From: Arctopsyche grandis
Taxonomy: Eukaryota; Arthropoda; Insecta; Trichoptera; Hydropsychidae
Reading direction: 5' to 3'
DNA: 64,000 nucleotides
NCBI RefSeq assembly: GCF_051622035.1
Contig: NC_135362.1
Location: 20,607,001 to 20,671,000, forward strand
The position numbers and the translations under genes are program-made. A model generated the notes under the pieces. That model was not told the DNA's origin. It did no database searches and saw only the letters and a list, made by a program, of their open reading frames with translations. How positions within the stretch are numbered: position 1 is the stretch's first letter; each line of letters opens with the position of its first letter. Shown piece by piece: positions 11,672 through 25,420 of the stretch.

Positions 11672-13870
11672 TGTTTATTTATTTATTTAATAGTTTTGGA
11701 CCATTGTGGCATTACAGGAAGAACCTAATGCGCCACAATGGCCAACATTTGAAAAAGATATAAAAACAAGTAAACTGTAAATAAAGGAAAAAAGCAAAAG
11801 CAGAAAACATGGTAAAATGAAATAATAAAAAAAAGTTACAAAAGGAAAATAATACATCATTCAGAGAGAAAAAAAAAATAACAAAAGTGTAAAAATTAAA
11901 AATAAAATCCATAAATCCCATTCTTTGTTTACACTGAACAAAATTAAAATAGTATATAAAAATATACAAAGGAGAAAGAAAAAGAAAAAAAAAATAAAAC
12001 AAAATATGAATAAAAAATAAAATCACAGCGAGGCCCAAATGGAAGAGAGTAGATTAAGATTCCACTCATTCATCACATTCAAATTAAGAAAGTAATGATG
12101 AGCGCAGGTTACCAGATAAATATGTTAAGATAATATCCGATAATCTACGCTCCCCAAGGTGGAAAATATCACATTCAGGGACAGCAGCAACGATTTCATT
12201 GAGAAGTCGAATAGCTCTTGGAATAGGAACCATTCGAAAAAGAACTGTGCGAGCAGCAGGTACAACCATCAAATGATGATGTCTACCACGCACATAATTA
12301 TTAGGGACATAAAGTCCCAACTGCTCCAGCAACAACGGGCATGACGTATTACCACGCAATAGCTGGAGAACGAAACGAATTAACGAGAAGTTTCTCCGAA
12401 GTTCAAGGGAATTATACCCAAGCATGCCCAAAAGGAAAGGAGTAGGATAGAGATATGGGTAATACCCATATTCTTTCCTATATAGGAAACGAAGAAATGC
12501 TTTTTGCACTTTCTCAATCATCAGAGAGTAATTTGCTTCATGCGGATTCCACACAATCGCATTATACTCTAGCTTACTTCTCACAAGCGAGTTGAAAAGC
12601 AAGCGAGAAGACAAGGGGTTGGAGAATAATCTAGCATATCTCAAGACAAATCCAAGTCGACGAAAGTAAACGTCAGCGATTGTCTTGATGTGGTTGTGAA
12701 AGGTGAATTGAGGATCAAAAGTGATACCCAAGTCGACCATTGATTCCACGCGCTTCAACAATACGGATCCAATGGAATATCCGTGACAATAGAGCGAATT
12801 CGCACGTCCATAACTCATAATGGCACATTTACTAGTATTCAGTTCAAGCCCTAAACTGGAACTGAACTCTAAAACAGCGTTAATATCAGCTTGAAGGAGA
12901 GAGGCTTGCCTCTCATCCTTAACAGCAAATAATAGTTTAACGTCGTCTGCAAATAAGATACATGAAGCATTGCGTAGTACTTTAGGGAGGTTATTAATGA
13001 CTATTGTAAATAGTAAAGGGCCTAAGGTGGACCCCTGAGTTACACCAGATCGCGTAAAAAATGAAGGAGATTCATAAATACCATATCTAACAAATTGCTT
13101 CCTATCACTAAGATAAGAAGCAAAGAGTTTAAGAAGACGTGGAGAAAAGCCCACTTCAGCTAATCTGATCATAAGAGCGTCATTGTTGACAAGATCAAAC
13201 GCTTTTCGAAAGTCAAAGTAGGCTACATCAACTTGTTGTCCACGGTCAACTTTAGACATGGTATAATATGAAAAGCAGGCAAGATTAGTGGTAGTGGAAC
13301 GACATGGTGAAAAACCATGCTGCTCATCACACAACAATCTTTTGAACTGCAAAAGAATCAAACGGTGAAGGATATTATCGAAAATTTTGGGAATAGCCGA
13401 GATGATAGCAATAGGTCTGTAATTTTCAACCTCATTTTTAGAGCCACTTTTATGAATGGGAATGACTCTAGATAATTTCCATTTTTCAGGATAATTACCA
13501 GAACCCAGAATAAGGTTAAAAATAAACTGAAGAGGCTCTAAGAGTGAATTACAGCATGCCTTTAATACGTCAGGGGGCACACCGTCAGGCCCAACAGAAC
13601 CCTTCAGCTTCAAAATTGCTATCCTAACATCTCCAAGCGATACCCGCGGAATGTCTATACCAACACCTTCAGTACCAATTTGGGAAGCCAAATTAGCATC
13701 AAGGGATGGTGATCTCTGATCAAATACAGAGCTAAAAAAACTAGCAAAAGCATTAGCGATCTCAGGACCGACACAACTTTTATTAAGCACAAGACACAAA
13801 TTAGCCATGTGAAATATGCTTACTCTTAATAAATCTGAAAAAGTGGTGAGGATTACTTGCGATATCACTC
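11672..13870 (-). mobile_element. Jockey/CR1-like non-LTR retrotransposon, 5'-truncated
   Basis: On the minus strand a long RT reading frame (12084-13868) is followed by about 400 bases of A-rich 3' UTR. Next come a terminal hairpin (11701-11741: CCATTGTGGC and GCCACAATGG arms with ATTA/TAAT extension) and a (TAAA)n tail near 11672-11690. The same hairpin and tail recur in a truncated plus-strand copy at 42150-42345. The 5' end breaks off near 13870, so ORF1 and the endonuclease domain are absent. The clade cannot be settled by eye. Confidence 0.85.
12084..13868 (-). CDS. Reverse transcriptase of Jockey/CR1-like element
   Basis: This uninterrupted frame of 594 codons copies element RNA into DNA at a nicked target. 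Visible RT landmarks in order are NYRPIAII (residues about 149-156), DFRKAFD (219-225, first catalytic Asp), GVTQGSTLGPLLF (275-287) and LFADDV (305-310, the catalytic Asp pair). The thumb and C-terminal region follow (LVRSKLEYNAIVWNP and beyond) to a natural stop. A full protein would also carry an N-terminal APE-type endonuclease, which is missing. The ATG at 13868 is therefore only the first Met in a truncated frame, not a proven start. The intact frame suggests a fairly recent insertion, but without an endonuclease or 5' promoter the copy is probably not autonomous. Confidence 0.9.
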   Translation of the reverse strand: MISQVILTTFSDLLRVSIFHMANLCLVLNKSCVGPEIANAFASFFSSVFDQRSPSLDANLASQIGTEGVGIDIPRVSLGDVRIAILKLKGSVGPDGVPPDVLKACCNSLLEPLQFIFNLILGSGNYPEKWKLSRVIPIHKSGSKNEVENYRPIAIISAIPKIFDNILHRLILLQFKRLLCDEQHGFSPCRSTTTNLACFSYYTMSKVDRGQQVDVAYFDFRKAFDLVNNDALMIRLAEVGFSPRLLKLFASYLSDRKQFVRYGIYESPSFFTRSGVTQGSTLGPLLFTIVINNLPKVLRNASCILFADDVKLLFAVKDERQASLLQADINAVLEFSSSLGLELNTSKCAIMSYGRANSLYCHGYSIGSVLLKRVESMVDLGITFDPQFTFHNHIKTIADVYFRRLGFVLRYARLFSNPLSSRLLFNSLVRSKLEYNAIVWNPHEANYSLMIEKVQKAFLRFLYRKEYGYYPYLYPTPFLLGMLGYNSLELRRNFSLIRFVLQLLRGNTSCPLLLEQLGLYVPNNYVRGRHHHLMVVPAARTVLFRMVPIPRAIRLLNEIVAAVPECDIFHLGERRLSDIILTYLSGNLRSSLLS

Positions 13871-13954
13871 TCCATATATGTATATGTATATGCTAGCCGA
13901 TCTGACTATATATTACGAATCGGTTAAAATATATTTTAATAATAAAATCATATC

Positions 13955-14625
13955 AATCCAAGCCCTTTAAATCCCATAGGACTGTTGCCTTGCTTTTCAA
14001 TCTAATTGTAAGAAGTCATCTAGAATTTGCTAGTACTGTCTGGAATCCTTTCTATCGCGAATACATACATATGTTAATAATTTAGAACAAATAGATAAAT
14101 AATTCCATTCCAGATAATTACAGCAATTCCAGATCTCTTCACAATAATCGATTTGTTTATTTTCATTCTAGGAGGAAAATGCATGATTTACATTTATTTT
14201 TTGTTTAAGCCTTTGAATTATATAATTGATAGTCCATATTTATTAAGAAAGATCCTATTCTAATATCAAATCAGATCCCTCCGTAATTCTTCATTACTTC
14301 AGATTAACCCGTGTTCTACCAACGATTCCTGTAACTCCTTTTTATATACATATACATGCATACATTGACCTTACTCTTCTTTTAACAATATTCCTCCTAA
14401 AATTGATTATTTATTTTTTATTTTTCTTGCTTTAAATTTCTATTGTTTGATCATTTTTCTTAGTAATACATATGTATATTCCGTATTTAAAATAATTTCA
14501 ATTTTCTTCTTTGTTTCATTTAATTTTTTTCATTGTTATTATTAATTTTTAGAAACTTTTCTGGTGTCAATGTTACACTGTAATGCTGTTTTTTCTGTAT
14601 TTTAAAATAAATAAATAAATATTTT
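13955..14625 (+). pseudogene. Decayed non-LTR RT C-terminus and 3' end, plus strand
   Basis: Translation of 13990-14067 gives a stretch containing LLFNLIVRSHLEF and VWNP, matching the RT C-terminal region of the Jockey-like protein next door (LLFNSLVRSKLEY, VWNP). Further on, after frameshifts, 14215-14260 encodes IDSPYLLRKILF, another hallmark of that region. The copy ends with a (TAAA)n-type tail near 14605-14620. It is too degraded to make protein. It lies back to back with the minus-strand element, and since both have their own 3' tails they are separate insertions. Confidence 0.7.
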
Positions 14626-14884
14626 AATCGTACATATTTGTACACGCAGTCAGTAGATTAGTTGATTTTATCAATAAATTACATATTTTTTAAGTCCAAA
14701 CTACGATTTAAACATCATGAGATTATACTGCTACATATTTACATAGTTCAATTTGTTTCTATAACGTAAATTTGCTATATGGGGTGATGTAAGTCTGTGC
14801 ATCTTTAATTACATGCTTCTAGTCTTGAATGCAACATGCAACTCTAGACGGTATTCAACACGAAGCTCGTCTGGTTTACATATG

Positions 14885-15143
14885 TGTTTCAGTTGAAGTG
14901 TATCTTCCAGTAGTAATATATTTTGACTAGTTGAAATATATTCCAAATCACCTGGTACCAGCAAACCGTATAGTTGACGTGTATTTTCAGCTGTAATATA
15001 TTTTGACTATTTGGAATATACACCATCTAACCCATGTAAGTTGAAAGTGTATTTGCACTTGTAGAGATAAAATTTACTAGTTGATTTGTGTTCTAATATG
15101 TGAATGACCTAAATTACAACTGAAAATAAACTTCGACTGTAAC
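14885..15143. mobile_element. MITE with GTYACAGT-type ends and ACTAGT subrepeats, copy 1
   Basis: The left end CAGTTGAAGTGTAT and the reverse complement of the right end (TTACAGTCGAAGTTTATTTT) form an imperfect inverted repeat. Inside are repeated units of the type TAATATATTTTGACTAGTTG. Related copies are at 31765-32005 and 36522-36856. No coding capacity. Confidence 0.6.
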
Positions 15144-15204
15144 ATACATATATGTACATTGATTTTATTTTTAAAAAATTATCCTAACTATTTTATAAAC
15201 TAAG

Positions 15205-15310
15205 GTGAGGTCAAATGTCATCATCAGAGTCACTGACCATCCGCTATTGGATAAGGACCTCTCTGAAACCGTTCAATTCTACCCAACTCTGAGCTTCATT
15301 CATCTATGAA
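15205..15310 (-). mobile_element. Diverged RTE-like 3' terminus
   Basis: On the plus strand CATCATCAGAG is followed by CCATCCGCTATTGGATAAGG and ACCTCTCTGAAACC. This follows the order of the RTE 3' end seen at 17588-17700 (CATCATC, CCATCCACTGCTGGATGAAGG, CCTCTCCAAC). It is more diverged than the other copies and may belong to another RTE subfamily. Confidence 0.45.
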
Positions 15311-15570
15311 TTGATAGATATATGACTTCATTAATATGAAGTCAAATCATATATCTTCATTAATATGAATACATATATAATTATATGTATTTTACTAATT
15401 TCAATGAAGTTAATCTGTATAAATTTAACCCAAATGAACTGAATCAACACAAGAAAATTTCAAACATTAATTTGCTTTCTGACGATATGTTTTTGTGTAT
15501 GAACACAATATATCCTCTTGTAGCTACATGTTTCATTTGCACACACATACACCCGCAAGTAGGAATGTAT

Positions 15571-18727
<3,157 letters not shown>

Positions 18728-18787
<60 letters not shown>
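18728..18787. repeat. (AT)n microsatellite, about 60 bp
   Basis: An AT dinucleotide array adjoining the truncated 5' end of the RTE RT fragment. Confidence 0.95.
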
Positions 18788-18788
<1 letters not shown>

Positions 18789-19557
18789 CCACATTCACCG
18801 GATGCTACGATTTGGCTCCTTTGCTTATTGTTAGCGATGGTCGTGCGGTACGTGTGTAGATTACGTGCGTTTTCCGTGTAACGCGAATCAATATTGATAA
18901 ACTTAAATATAATTCGTAATAAGCGACGGCCGGGATTTCGGCTCGTTGGCTTCGTTCGTGTTTTGTATCTATTATTCGACGTGTTAAACGAAATATTAAA
19001 AAATCATGATGATGCGTCATATAGTAGGTACGCCGGGTACATATATACATATGTACATACTATATTCATGAAGCCTTCCCCCTCCCCCTCCCAGTTTTGA
19101 CAGCGGAAGCCTTCATATATCATCAAAATTGATTACCGACCGGTTTAAACGATATTCTGTTAAACCTTTTAATTATGATTTGACGACCGGTTCGGTCTCG
19201 ACCGGAAATTGATTCGTCACGATGTGAAAAAAGCAGATTGAGATATATGATACGAGACGAATTCGACTGGTGGCCTTGTAGTTCGAATTTGATTCCTCTC
19301 CTGTGCGTCTGTCTGTCTACATATTCTTTTTGATTAGAAAATGTACAAGGAAGTTTTTCGGATACGTCAGTTGGTAAATTGATGGTAATATTCAATATAC
19401 GTTTAATTATATTTTCGATAAAGAGGATATGTAAATTTAAATAATATTTATCATTAGTGTAGTCACATACGAGAAAAACAGTATTGTTTAAATTTTCAGA
19501 AACATAGCAACCGATCTGTATACAACACTCTTGAGTATTGGATATAAAACAGTAACA
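18788..19557. other. Unassigned intergenic DNA
   Basis: Moderate GC up to about 19330, then AT-rich. It includes C-rich tract CCCCCTCCCCCTCCC near 19079-19092. No gene, RNA or repeat family is recognised. Confidence 0.4.
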
Positions 19558-19559
19558 TG

Positions 19560-19800
19560 GATCAGTGCTTAGCGTATAATGCCATCAACTGATGGGTCAT
19601 GGATTCATTCCCTGGCCCGGGGCTACTGACCAGACCTTGGATATATGTATGTATGTATGTATGTATGTGACTCCAGGTTTATTATTTCCTATAAGAGTTA
19701 GCCAATTTCTCTGATTTCATTGTTGAAACGGTTCCAAATAAAATGGCAACCTATCCTCTTCTGTCAACATTATTTGAATATAATTTAAAATATACATATT
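19560..19800 (+). repeat. tRNA-derived SINE family S1, copy 1
   Basis: An A-box-like TCAGTGCTTAGCG at 19562 and B-box-like GGATTCATTCC at 19601-19611 are followed by CCTGGCCCGGGGCTACTG, a (GTAT)n stretch and GTGACTCCAGGTTTATTATT. Then come TCTGATTTCATTGTTGAAAC and GGCAACCTATCCTC. The same order occurs at 52221-52400 and, reversed, at 29925-30245 and 60030-60365. This defines a SINE with a tRNA head and a conserved body. Confidence 0.75.
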
Positions 19801-20559
19801 ATAAAAATTTTAAAAAGTATATAGTATGTAAAAATTTGGAAAAAAGGTGTCGCTTTGGGGCAAAACTCGTTTTGATATCATGGTAAATATAAATTAAAAT
19901 ATTAATACATAAAAAACGAGAAATTAATGGTTTTTAGATTAATTATTGTAAACTTATTTGAGATGGAAATTTCATTGATTAAATTTATCATTGCCTAGTT
20001 AAATATATTTTAATATATTATACATATGTATATGTATGTATACTAAAACTTTAAAATATGTATTAGTTTTGTGAAAATTACCTTTTCATTACAATAAATA
20101 CATATCTATGTATAATATATTGAGTCTACGCAAAGGGTTTATGTTGTACATCATCCTAAAATAATAATTGTTGAGAAACTCATAAATGTATAATTTATAA
20201 AGGCTTGCTAAAAATAAGAAGAATAATAGGAGTTTGAATTATTTATAATTTTACCAAAAACATAAACTTTCATGATACAAAAAAAAATGCTTTGACAGAT
20301 CCAATACGAAGAACATGTCTTTCTAACAATAAATTGTGTTATATTTAGTATATTCCCTTTACACAATGTGAAATTATTACAAATCTCCATTAACAGTTTG
20401 AAAAATATAAATGAAACAAATTCCTTCACTCATATTATGTAGATTAAATTACATATTATTTAGATTAAATTGTGATTTTTTTTTTTTTTTTGAATGGCTT
20501 ATATAGACATAACTGTTGATTTTCCGAGCATTTTTCCATTTTCAATGATGACATAATCG
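19801..20559. other. AT-rich intergenic DNA
   Basis: No gene or repeat family is recognised. Poly-T tract near 20478-20492. Confidence 0.5.
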
Positions 20560-21240
20560 AAAAATTTTATCGACGAAATAACTTATTGGCCCTTTTTACC
20601 CCCAGAGTCTCGCAATAAAAAAAGTCCGAATGGAACGTTGAAGTCGGAGGCCATTTTACGAGCGCACCCCCATTTCGTACGCGTTCACGTAAAAGCGAAA
20701 GAGGAAAATTTACATTTAATTGCTTTGTCCGAAACTATTAAATAGATTTTAAAGGTTCTGGCCGTCCTTATCGCGGTGCACGAGGGCGCGTTTGTTTGTC
20801 GCCCGGATTTTAAAAGAAACGGGCGTTTTATTTAAATGCCAGACGACCTCCCCCTCTCTCTCTTCTAGAACTGGGGGGTTGCGGGTGGGACGCTAAACTT
20901 GGACAAAATATATGTAAATAAGTGTAAGTTTCCTTCGGTGGGTTGCGGGTGGAATTGGGGAGGCTTCGGTGGAGTTGCAAACCGGATGGGAGGAGAGAGA
21001 TGTGAGGGTGGTTTGGTGTGGAACAAGCGTTTCGGTGTAAGTGGCATAATACATTTTCAAAACAACGGTTCAATTTCCCCGGCACGGCCGTCTGTGAAAT
21101 GTCGCCAGAAGAATTTCCCAGCGCATACGCCACCCGCACAAAGGCGCATACATTACAAGTAAATATACACGTGTAGAATCCCACTGCTCGAAACTCTGCA
21201 TTAAAAATTACCTCGTATACGAATCATTTCTTTCGATTGA
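20560..21240. other. GC-richer island, possible regulatory DNA
   Basis: Distinct from the AT-rich flanks and free of the repeat families in this window. It contains several open frames on both strands (for example 20828-21184 minus), but they are compositional and resemble no known protein. It is a candidate conserved non-coding block. Confidence 0.3.
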
Positions 21241-21709
21241 CCTTCAAAAAAAAAAATGCCTAAGCTTATACTTATCGAAAGCTTAACTCTTCAATATCTT
21301 TCAAAAAAATTGTTACTTGTATTGGTACTAGAATTTGTGATTTTAATGAATAGAACTTTTAATAGGATTCTGAATAGACTTCACCGTATCAACCTTTTAT
21401 GATATTTGTTATTTAGTGAAGTTATCTTGATAAGGAATTTTATATCCATGTGGTTTTCCGTTTGTCTTCTACGGAAAGAATTATTTTAATGGTGATTATT
21501 TTGTATGGAATCTTTTCATCAGTTAGACTGAACAAGAAAAAAAATCCGGAGTGGAAGTTTAGCCTATTGAATTCGAATGAAAATGATATTTGTTGGTTTG
21601 CTCTCGTTTATGAGATATGAGCGTTTATAAAAATACGCAATTTTTTGGCGTTTGAAGTCGTTATTTCAAAATATAGTATTGCTGTGATAAAAGTGAATAT
21701 GGAATATTT

Positions 21710-21868
21710 TATATTTGATAAGTACAGTCAGATGATTTTATATTGATTGTGTTACGTATCATTAATTATGTACCGAATTTTAAAAATTAAAACATACTTT
21801 TTTACAATATTTTTCCCCTGATATTATGAATTTATTTCGCTAGTTTTTCATTTTACCATGTTTACAAG
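21710..21868. repeat. Dispersed repeat R1, copy 2
   Basis: Nearly identical to 2208-2366 in the same orientation. Identity begins at ATATTTGATAAGTACAG and ends at TTTTACCATGTTT. Confidence 0.75.
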
Positions 21869-22830
21869 GATTGGTTTTGAAAATAAGTCGTATGACTAAT
21901 AATACGTATAATCAAGAACATTTATGATTTTATACTATAGTACATATGTATATGCACTACGGTAGGTATATAGTAAAGTAAAATCTTTCAAACCAAAGTA
22001 TCTTATAGTTAAATTTCATCGTCATTTTAAAGTGTTAAATACGACGATGCATGTTCGTGAATTGTTTTTTAAGTGACAGTATAAATTAAAATTGCCTTTG
22101 TTTTTTAATTCAAAATACAGCACGTCTAAAACAGAGTCTCTTCAAAGTTTCTATTTAAATTAAATGAAACAACTGCGGGATTAAACCCGAGTCCAGTGGA
22201 AAAAAGCGCAAAAAGCAGTCGAAAGGCGTCCAACCGACTCCGAAATGAAAAGAGAAAAAAAGCACTGCGAAAAAGTGTCTTTTAATCCTCTTTTACCTGA
22301 CGAGTTAAAACGTCTTCAGCGAATATAGCGTATTGAGTCTACGGTGCTTTGAAATTGTATCACTTTTAAAATTACACGGAAAGCTCTTCAAGTCGTATTA
22401 TTATTTAAAATTGAATTTTTCCCAATACGAATGTATATTTAAGCCGGCCGAAGCGTGCACTACATAGTATTGTCATCAATATCCGCCAGATTTCGGTCTT
22501 CGGAATCGTTTCAATTCTAAAATATTTCCTGAAACACCGCAGGGCTTCCGTTTATGTACTCGAAATAGGCTTTAGGGGATATCCCGCGGTGTTTGTTTCA
22601 ACTATCCCCTCGAAATTGCAAAGGCAAAGTCTCTTGCGAATATATTCCACGAATTGATACGTATCTGCGGAGCAAACAATCTACGAAAACCCCGATATGT
22701 ATAATTTTTTCATGTTGAATTCTTTCATCGATCCCCGCATTTGAGTGCCGAAAGTCGAATTTATTCGTTTTTAAACTATGGTATTTACATATATAGTATT
22801 GAGCTCTTTCCCGTTACCGGAAACTTATCA
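21869..22830. other. Unassigned DNA with moderate GC (22170-22760)
   Basis: No coding frame of note. The GC-moderate half lacks repeats and could be regulatory. The first part is AT-rich. Confidence 0.35.
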
Positions 22831-23066
22831 TATGAGTCGTTATATTTGAAAGTGGCGGAAGTCCAATTTTCAGATTGACTTAATTCACAAATTGTTATCA
22901 CTACTTTAATTCGATATATCCAGAATCTTAGAAAAGCAGAATAAACCTATTACAGGCCACGAGTATTTTTAAATATTTCGAAACACATGACATTGTATTT
23001 AATGTTTTGCGAGATATTTCTCCAACTAAATGAAGAACAGTAAACTTTCAAATATAATGGCTCATA
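22831..23066. mobile_element. MITE with TATGAGCC ends, copy 1
   Basis: The left end TATGAGTCGTTATATTTGAA with AGTGGCGGAAGTCC and the right end, whose complement reads TATGAGCCATTATATTTGAA, form inverted repeats of at least 22 bases. The copy is about 236 bp and has no coding capacity. Other copies are at 50163-50416 and 57800-58046, with single ends near 6380 and 29752. Confidence 0.7.
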
Positions 23067-23369
23067 TTTTCAAGGATAAATTTACAGTAGCGGATTTCTT
23101 ACGAATACAAAGTAATTGAAGTAGAATTAGTAATGTATAATATTAACCTCCTTTTCTAACTTTATTTATAAAAAAAGATAAACATATCCTTCCTTATAGC
23201 TTGTATATATACAAACAGTACTAAAAATTCAAAATAATTTACCTCCATTGACAGAATTATCCACTACTACTATACATAGGTATAAAATGAAACATTCAAA
23301 CAATTTCGCCAGATGAAACCGAAACTTGTTCCTCATTGAAATGCTCTTGTTTTTAGTTGAACGGGTGTT

Positions 23370-23760
23370 TGTTTTAAATTAAAGTGAATGCCCTCTGGGG
23401 GTCCGAAGCGCATTATTTGTTTTATAGTTTGCCGAACTAACGGCTTGTTGTGTTTGTCCCAACCCAGAGATTGTGAGTCTGTCTTATAGACGAGTCCTCC
23501 TTAATGATCGCTATGTTCCTAGACAGACACCTTGTTCGTTTTGCCCCAGGCTCAAGTCGTTACCAAAGCGTCATGCTTTCCTCAAAGAGAAAATCTCGCA
23601 GAAAATCGCAACAAAAAATAACATCTCCCCTCTACATGTTTCTTATGAGTCCGTTGATACCGTCGACGTCGAAGACTACATCATTGGGACGAACTAGAAT
23701 TACAAACTCAAGACTAACTTAGAGTAGTCGCTGTTGAAAAGCACATTCGACACTTTTACT
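23370..23760 (+). other. GC-moderate block with overlapping short ORFs
   Basis: Two overlapping plus-strand frames, 23473-23697 (74 codons) and 23504-23722 (72 codons), lie in a block richer in GC than its flanks. One ends SVDTVDVEDYIIGTN, the other is Ser/Arg/Lys-rich. Neither is recognised. The block could be a decayed retrocopied gene or chance frames in a regulatory island. Confidence 0.25.
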
Positions 23761-23789
23761 TTTTTTATTTACAATTGCTACTCGAATGA

Positions 23790-23850
23790 AAATGCAATCG
23801 AACGCAAGTTCATATTCGTCTGAGTTTGACGTCACAGGTTATAAATCCCC
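23790..23850 (+). promoter_or_regulatory. Promoter-like block: CRE palindrome and TATA box (copy A)
   Basis: TGACGTCA at 23827-23834 is followed five bases later by TATAAA at 23840-23845. The 45 bases up to and including TGACGTCAC align without gaps to 54634-54678, sharing AATGCA, GAAC, TTCG and CTG at equal spacing. No good initiator is seen about 30 bases downstream. What it would drive is unknown. Confidence 0.35.
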
Positions 23851-24433
23851 ATTCGAATATACTTGTGATGGGTACGTCTGAGCATTCTATTACGTGCCCG
23901 ACATTTCAAACAACACAAGTGCAATGAATTTATTCAAAGCGGCCCGAAATTAATGGACGTATTTGCGAAAACAGTAAAGATTTCCAAAAGACAACGCATT
24001 CTCGTCCGCGACGAGATATTTATGCTAATTCTACACTCACCAAACACATGTCCAGGAGAGTTTACATATCGGTCGCGATCTCAAAAGTTAAATTATATCC
24101 ACGTACATATTCGCGTGTTGAGAGGATAGGTCAAGTAAAACTGAGGCTATTTGTAGATATTTTCAATTCAAAACAATTATATACGCCTTCGCTCTGAGCT
24201 GCAGTATCATTGTTGTGTATACATATATTATGTTATATATATGATGATGATGATATGTTAAAGTGATTTCATATTCCGATTACTTACCATTTACTTTTGA
24301 TACATCTATTAAATTTATGCCTTCTTCAAAAGTTTTTCTATATCTAAAAATATCAACTATCAATCAATTTTCTACTACATATCCAATCACAAATAAATAG
24401 TAATTAAATGCTTTGATCCCAGGTATGTATATA

Positions 24434-24765
24434 TCCAATATATAATTTCGAAAGAGACTTTATATGTAACTAAGGTTTGTTTTGTAGAATCCGTGGCGTC
24501 ATATAAAACAAATATATTTTTCTGTGACGACGTTATCGATATCGAATTTGATTTCGATTTTGATTTCGACTCCGACTTAAGTTCCAATTTTCGATTCCGA
24601 TTTCAGTTCCGTTTTCCAATTCCAATTTCAGTTCTGATTCCCGTTTTCGATTTCAGTTACGATTCCCGATTCCTAATTCTGATTGGCTGACGTTTAAATT
24701 TTTTTTCGGTTCAAATAAATTTTGTTTACTATTAAATACTGAGCGAAGCCGGGTAAAACCACTAG
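24434..24765 (+). mobile_element. Helitron-like non-autonomous element, copy 1
   Basis: The 5' end is TCCAATATATAATTTCG followed by AAAGAGACTTTATATG. The 3' end is GAGCGAAGCCGGGTAAAA followed by CCACTAG. This architecture (5' TC, 3' CTAG before T or a related base, a GAGCGAAGCCGGGT motif near the 3' end, no inverted repeats) is that of Helitrons. The middle (24540-24685) is a degenerate hexanucleotide repeat of GATTTC/GATTCC type. No Rep/helicase protein is encoded. Confidence 0.65.
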
Positions 24766-24769
24766 GTTT

Positions 24770-25420
24770 TTTTTTTAATAATTGATGCTTATCGTGGTAC
24801 TTTTTATCTTGATATACTCGTATAATCATTTATGTGTAAATGTACTTAAACGCAGCTGTGAACGTTCTAAGACAAATATTTTGTCTTGAAATAGAAATAT
24901 AATAAATATATCTAGATACATTGAGGGCCGTGGAGGGAGGGGGGGAGCCGAGGTAAAGTTCTAGGATCCTCACTAATCGAGGGGCCCCGTGTCGAAAATC
25001 ATACATGTTATCATCATCATATTTCTTATTCAATATTTTAAAAATAGCTACATGTTGGTTGCTTGTACTTCTGATAGATTTTTCGCATATTGAAAATATA
25101 TATATAAAATATCGTTTTTTTAGTTTATCATAGGGGGCGGAATTATTTTTCCTAGGGCACGGGATTCTTCTCGGCGGCTCTGCATGTATGGACCTATTAT
25201 GTACATCTTAGAGTTTTTAAATCCTTTTTTGTATTTTGTTATTAAAATTATTCAATTGATCTTATATTATGCCTAGTGGCATTTTGCATCTACATATGCC
25301 TGTGACTTGAACTTTCACTCTGGAAACTATTATATTAAATTATATGAGATCATTATAATCTGTCATAAAATTTACCATCAGCTTAAAGTGTGCGAGATTG
25401 CACTGAAATTTGATTATGAT
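24770..25420. other. AT-rich intergenic DNA
   Basis: No gene is recognised. A G-rich tract lies at about 24930-24950. Confidence 0.4.
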
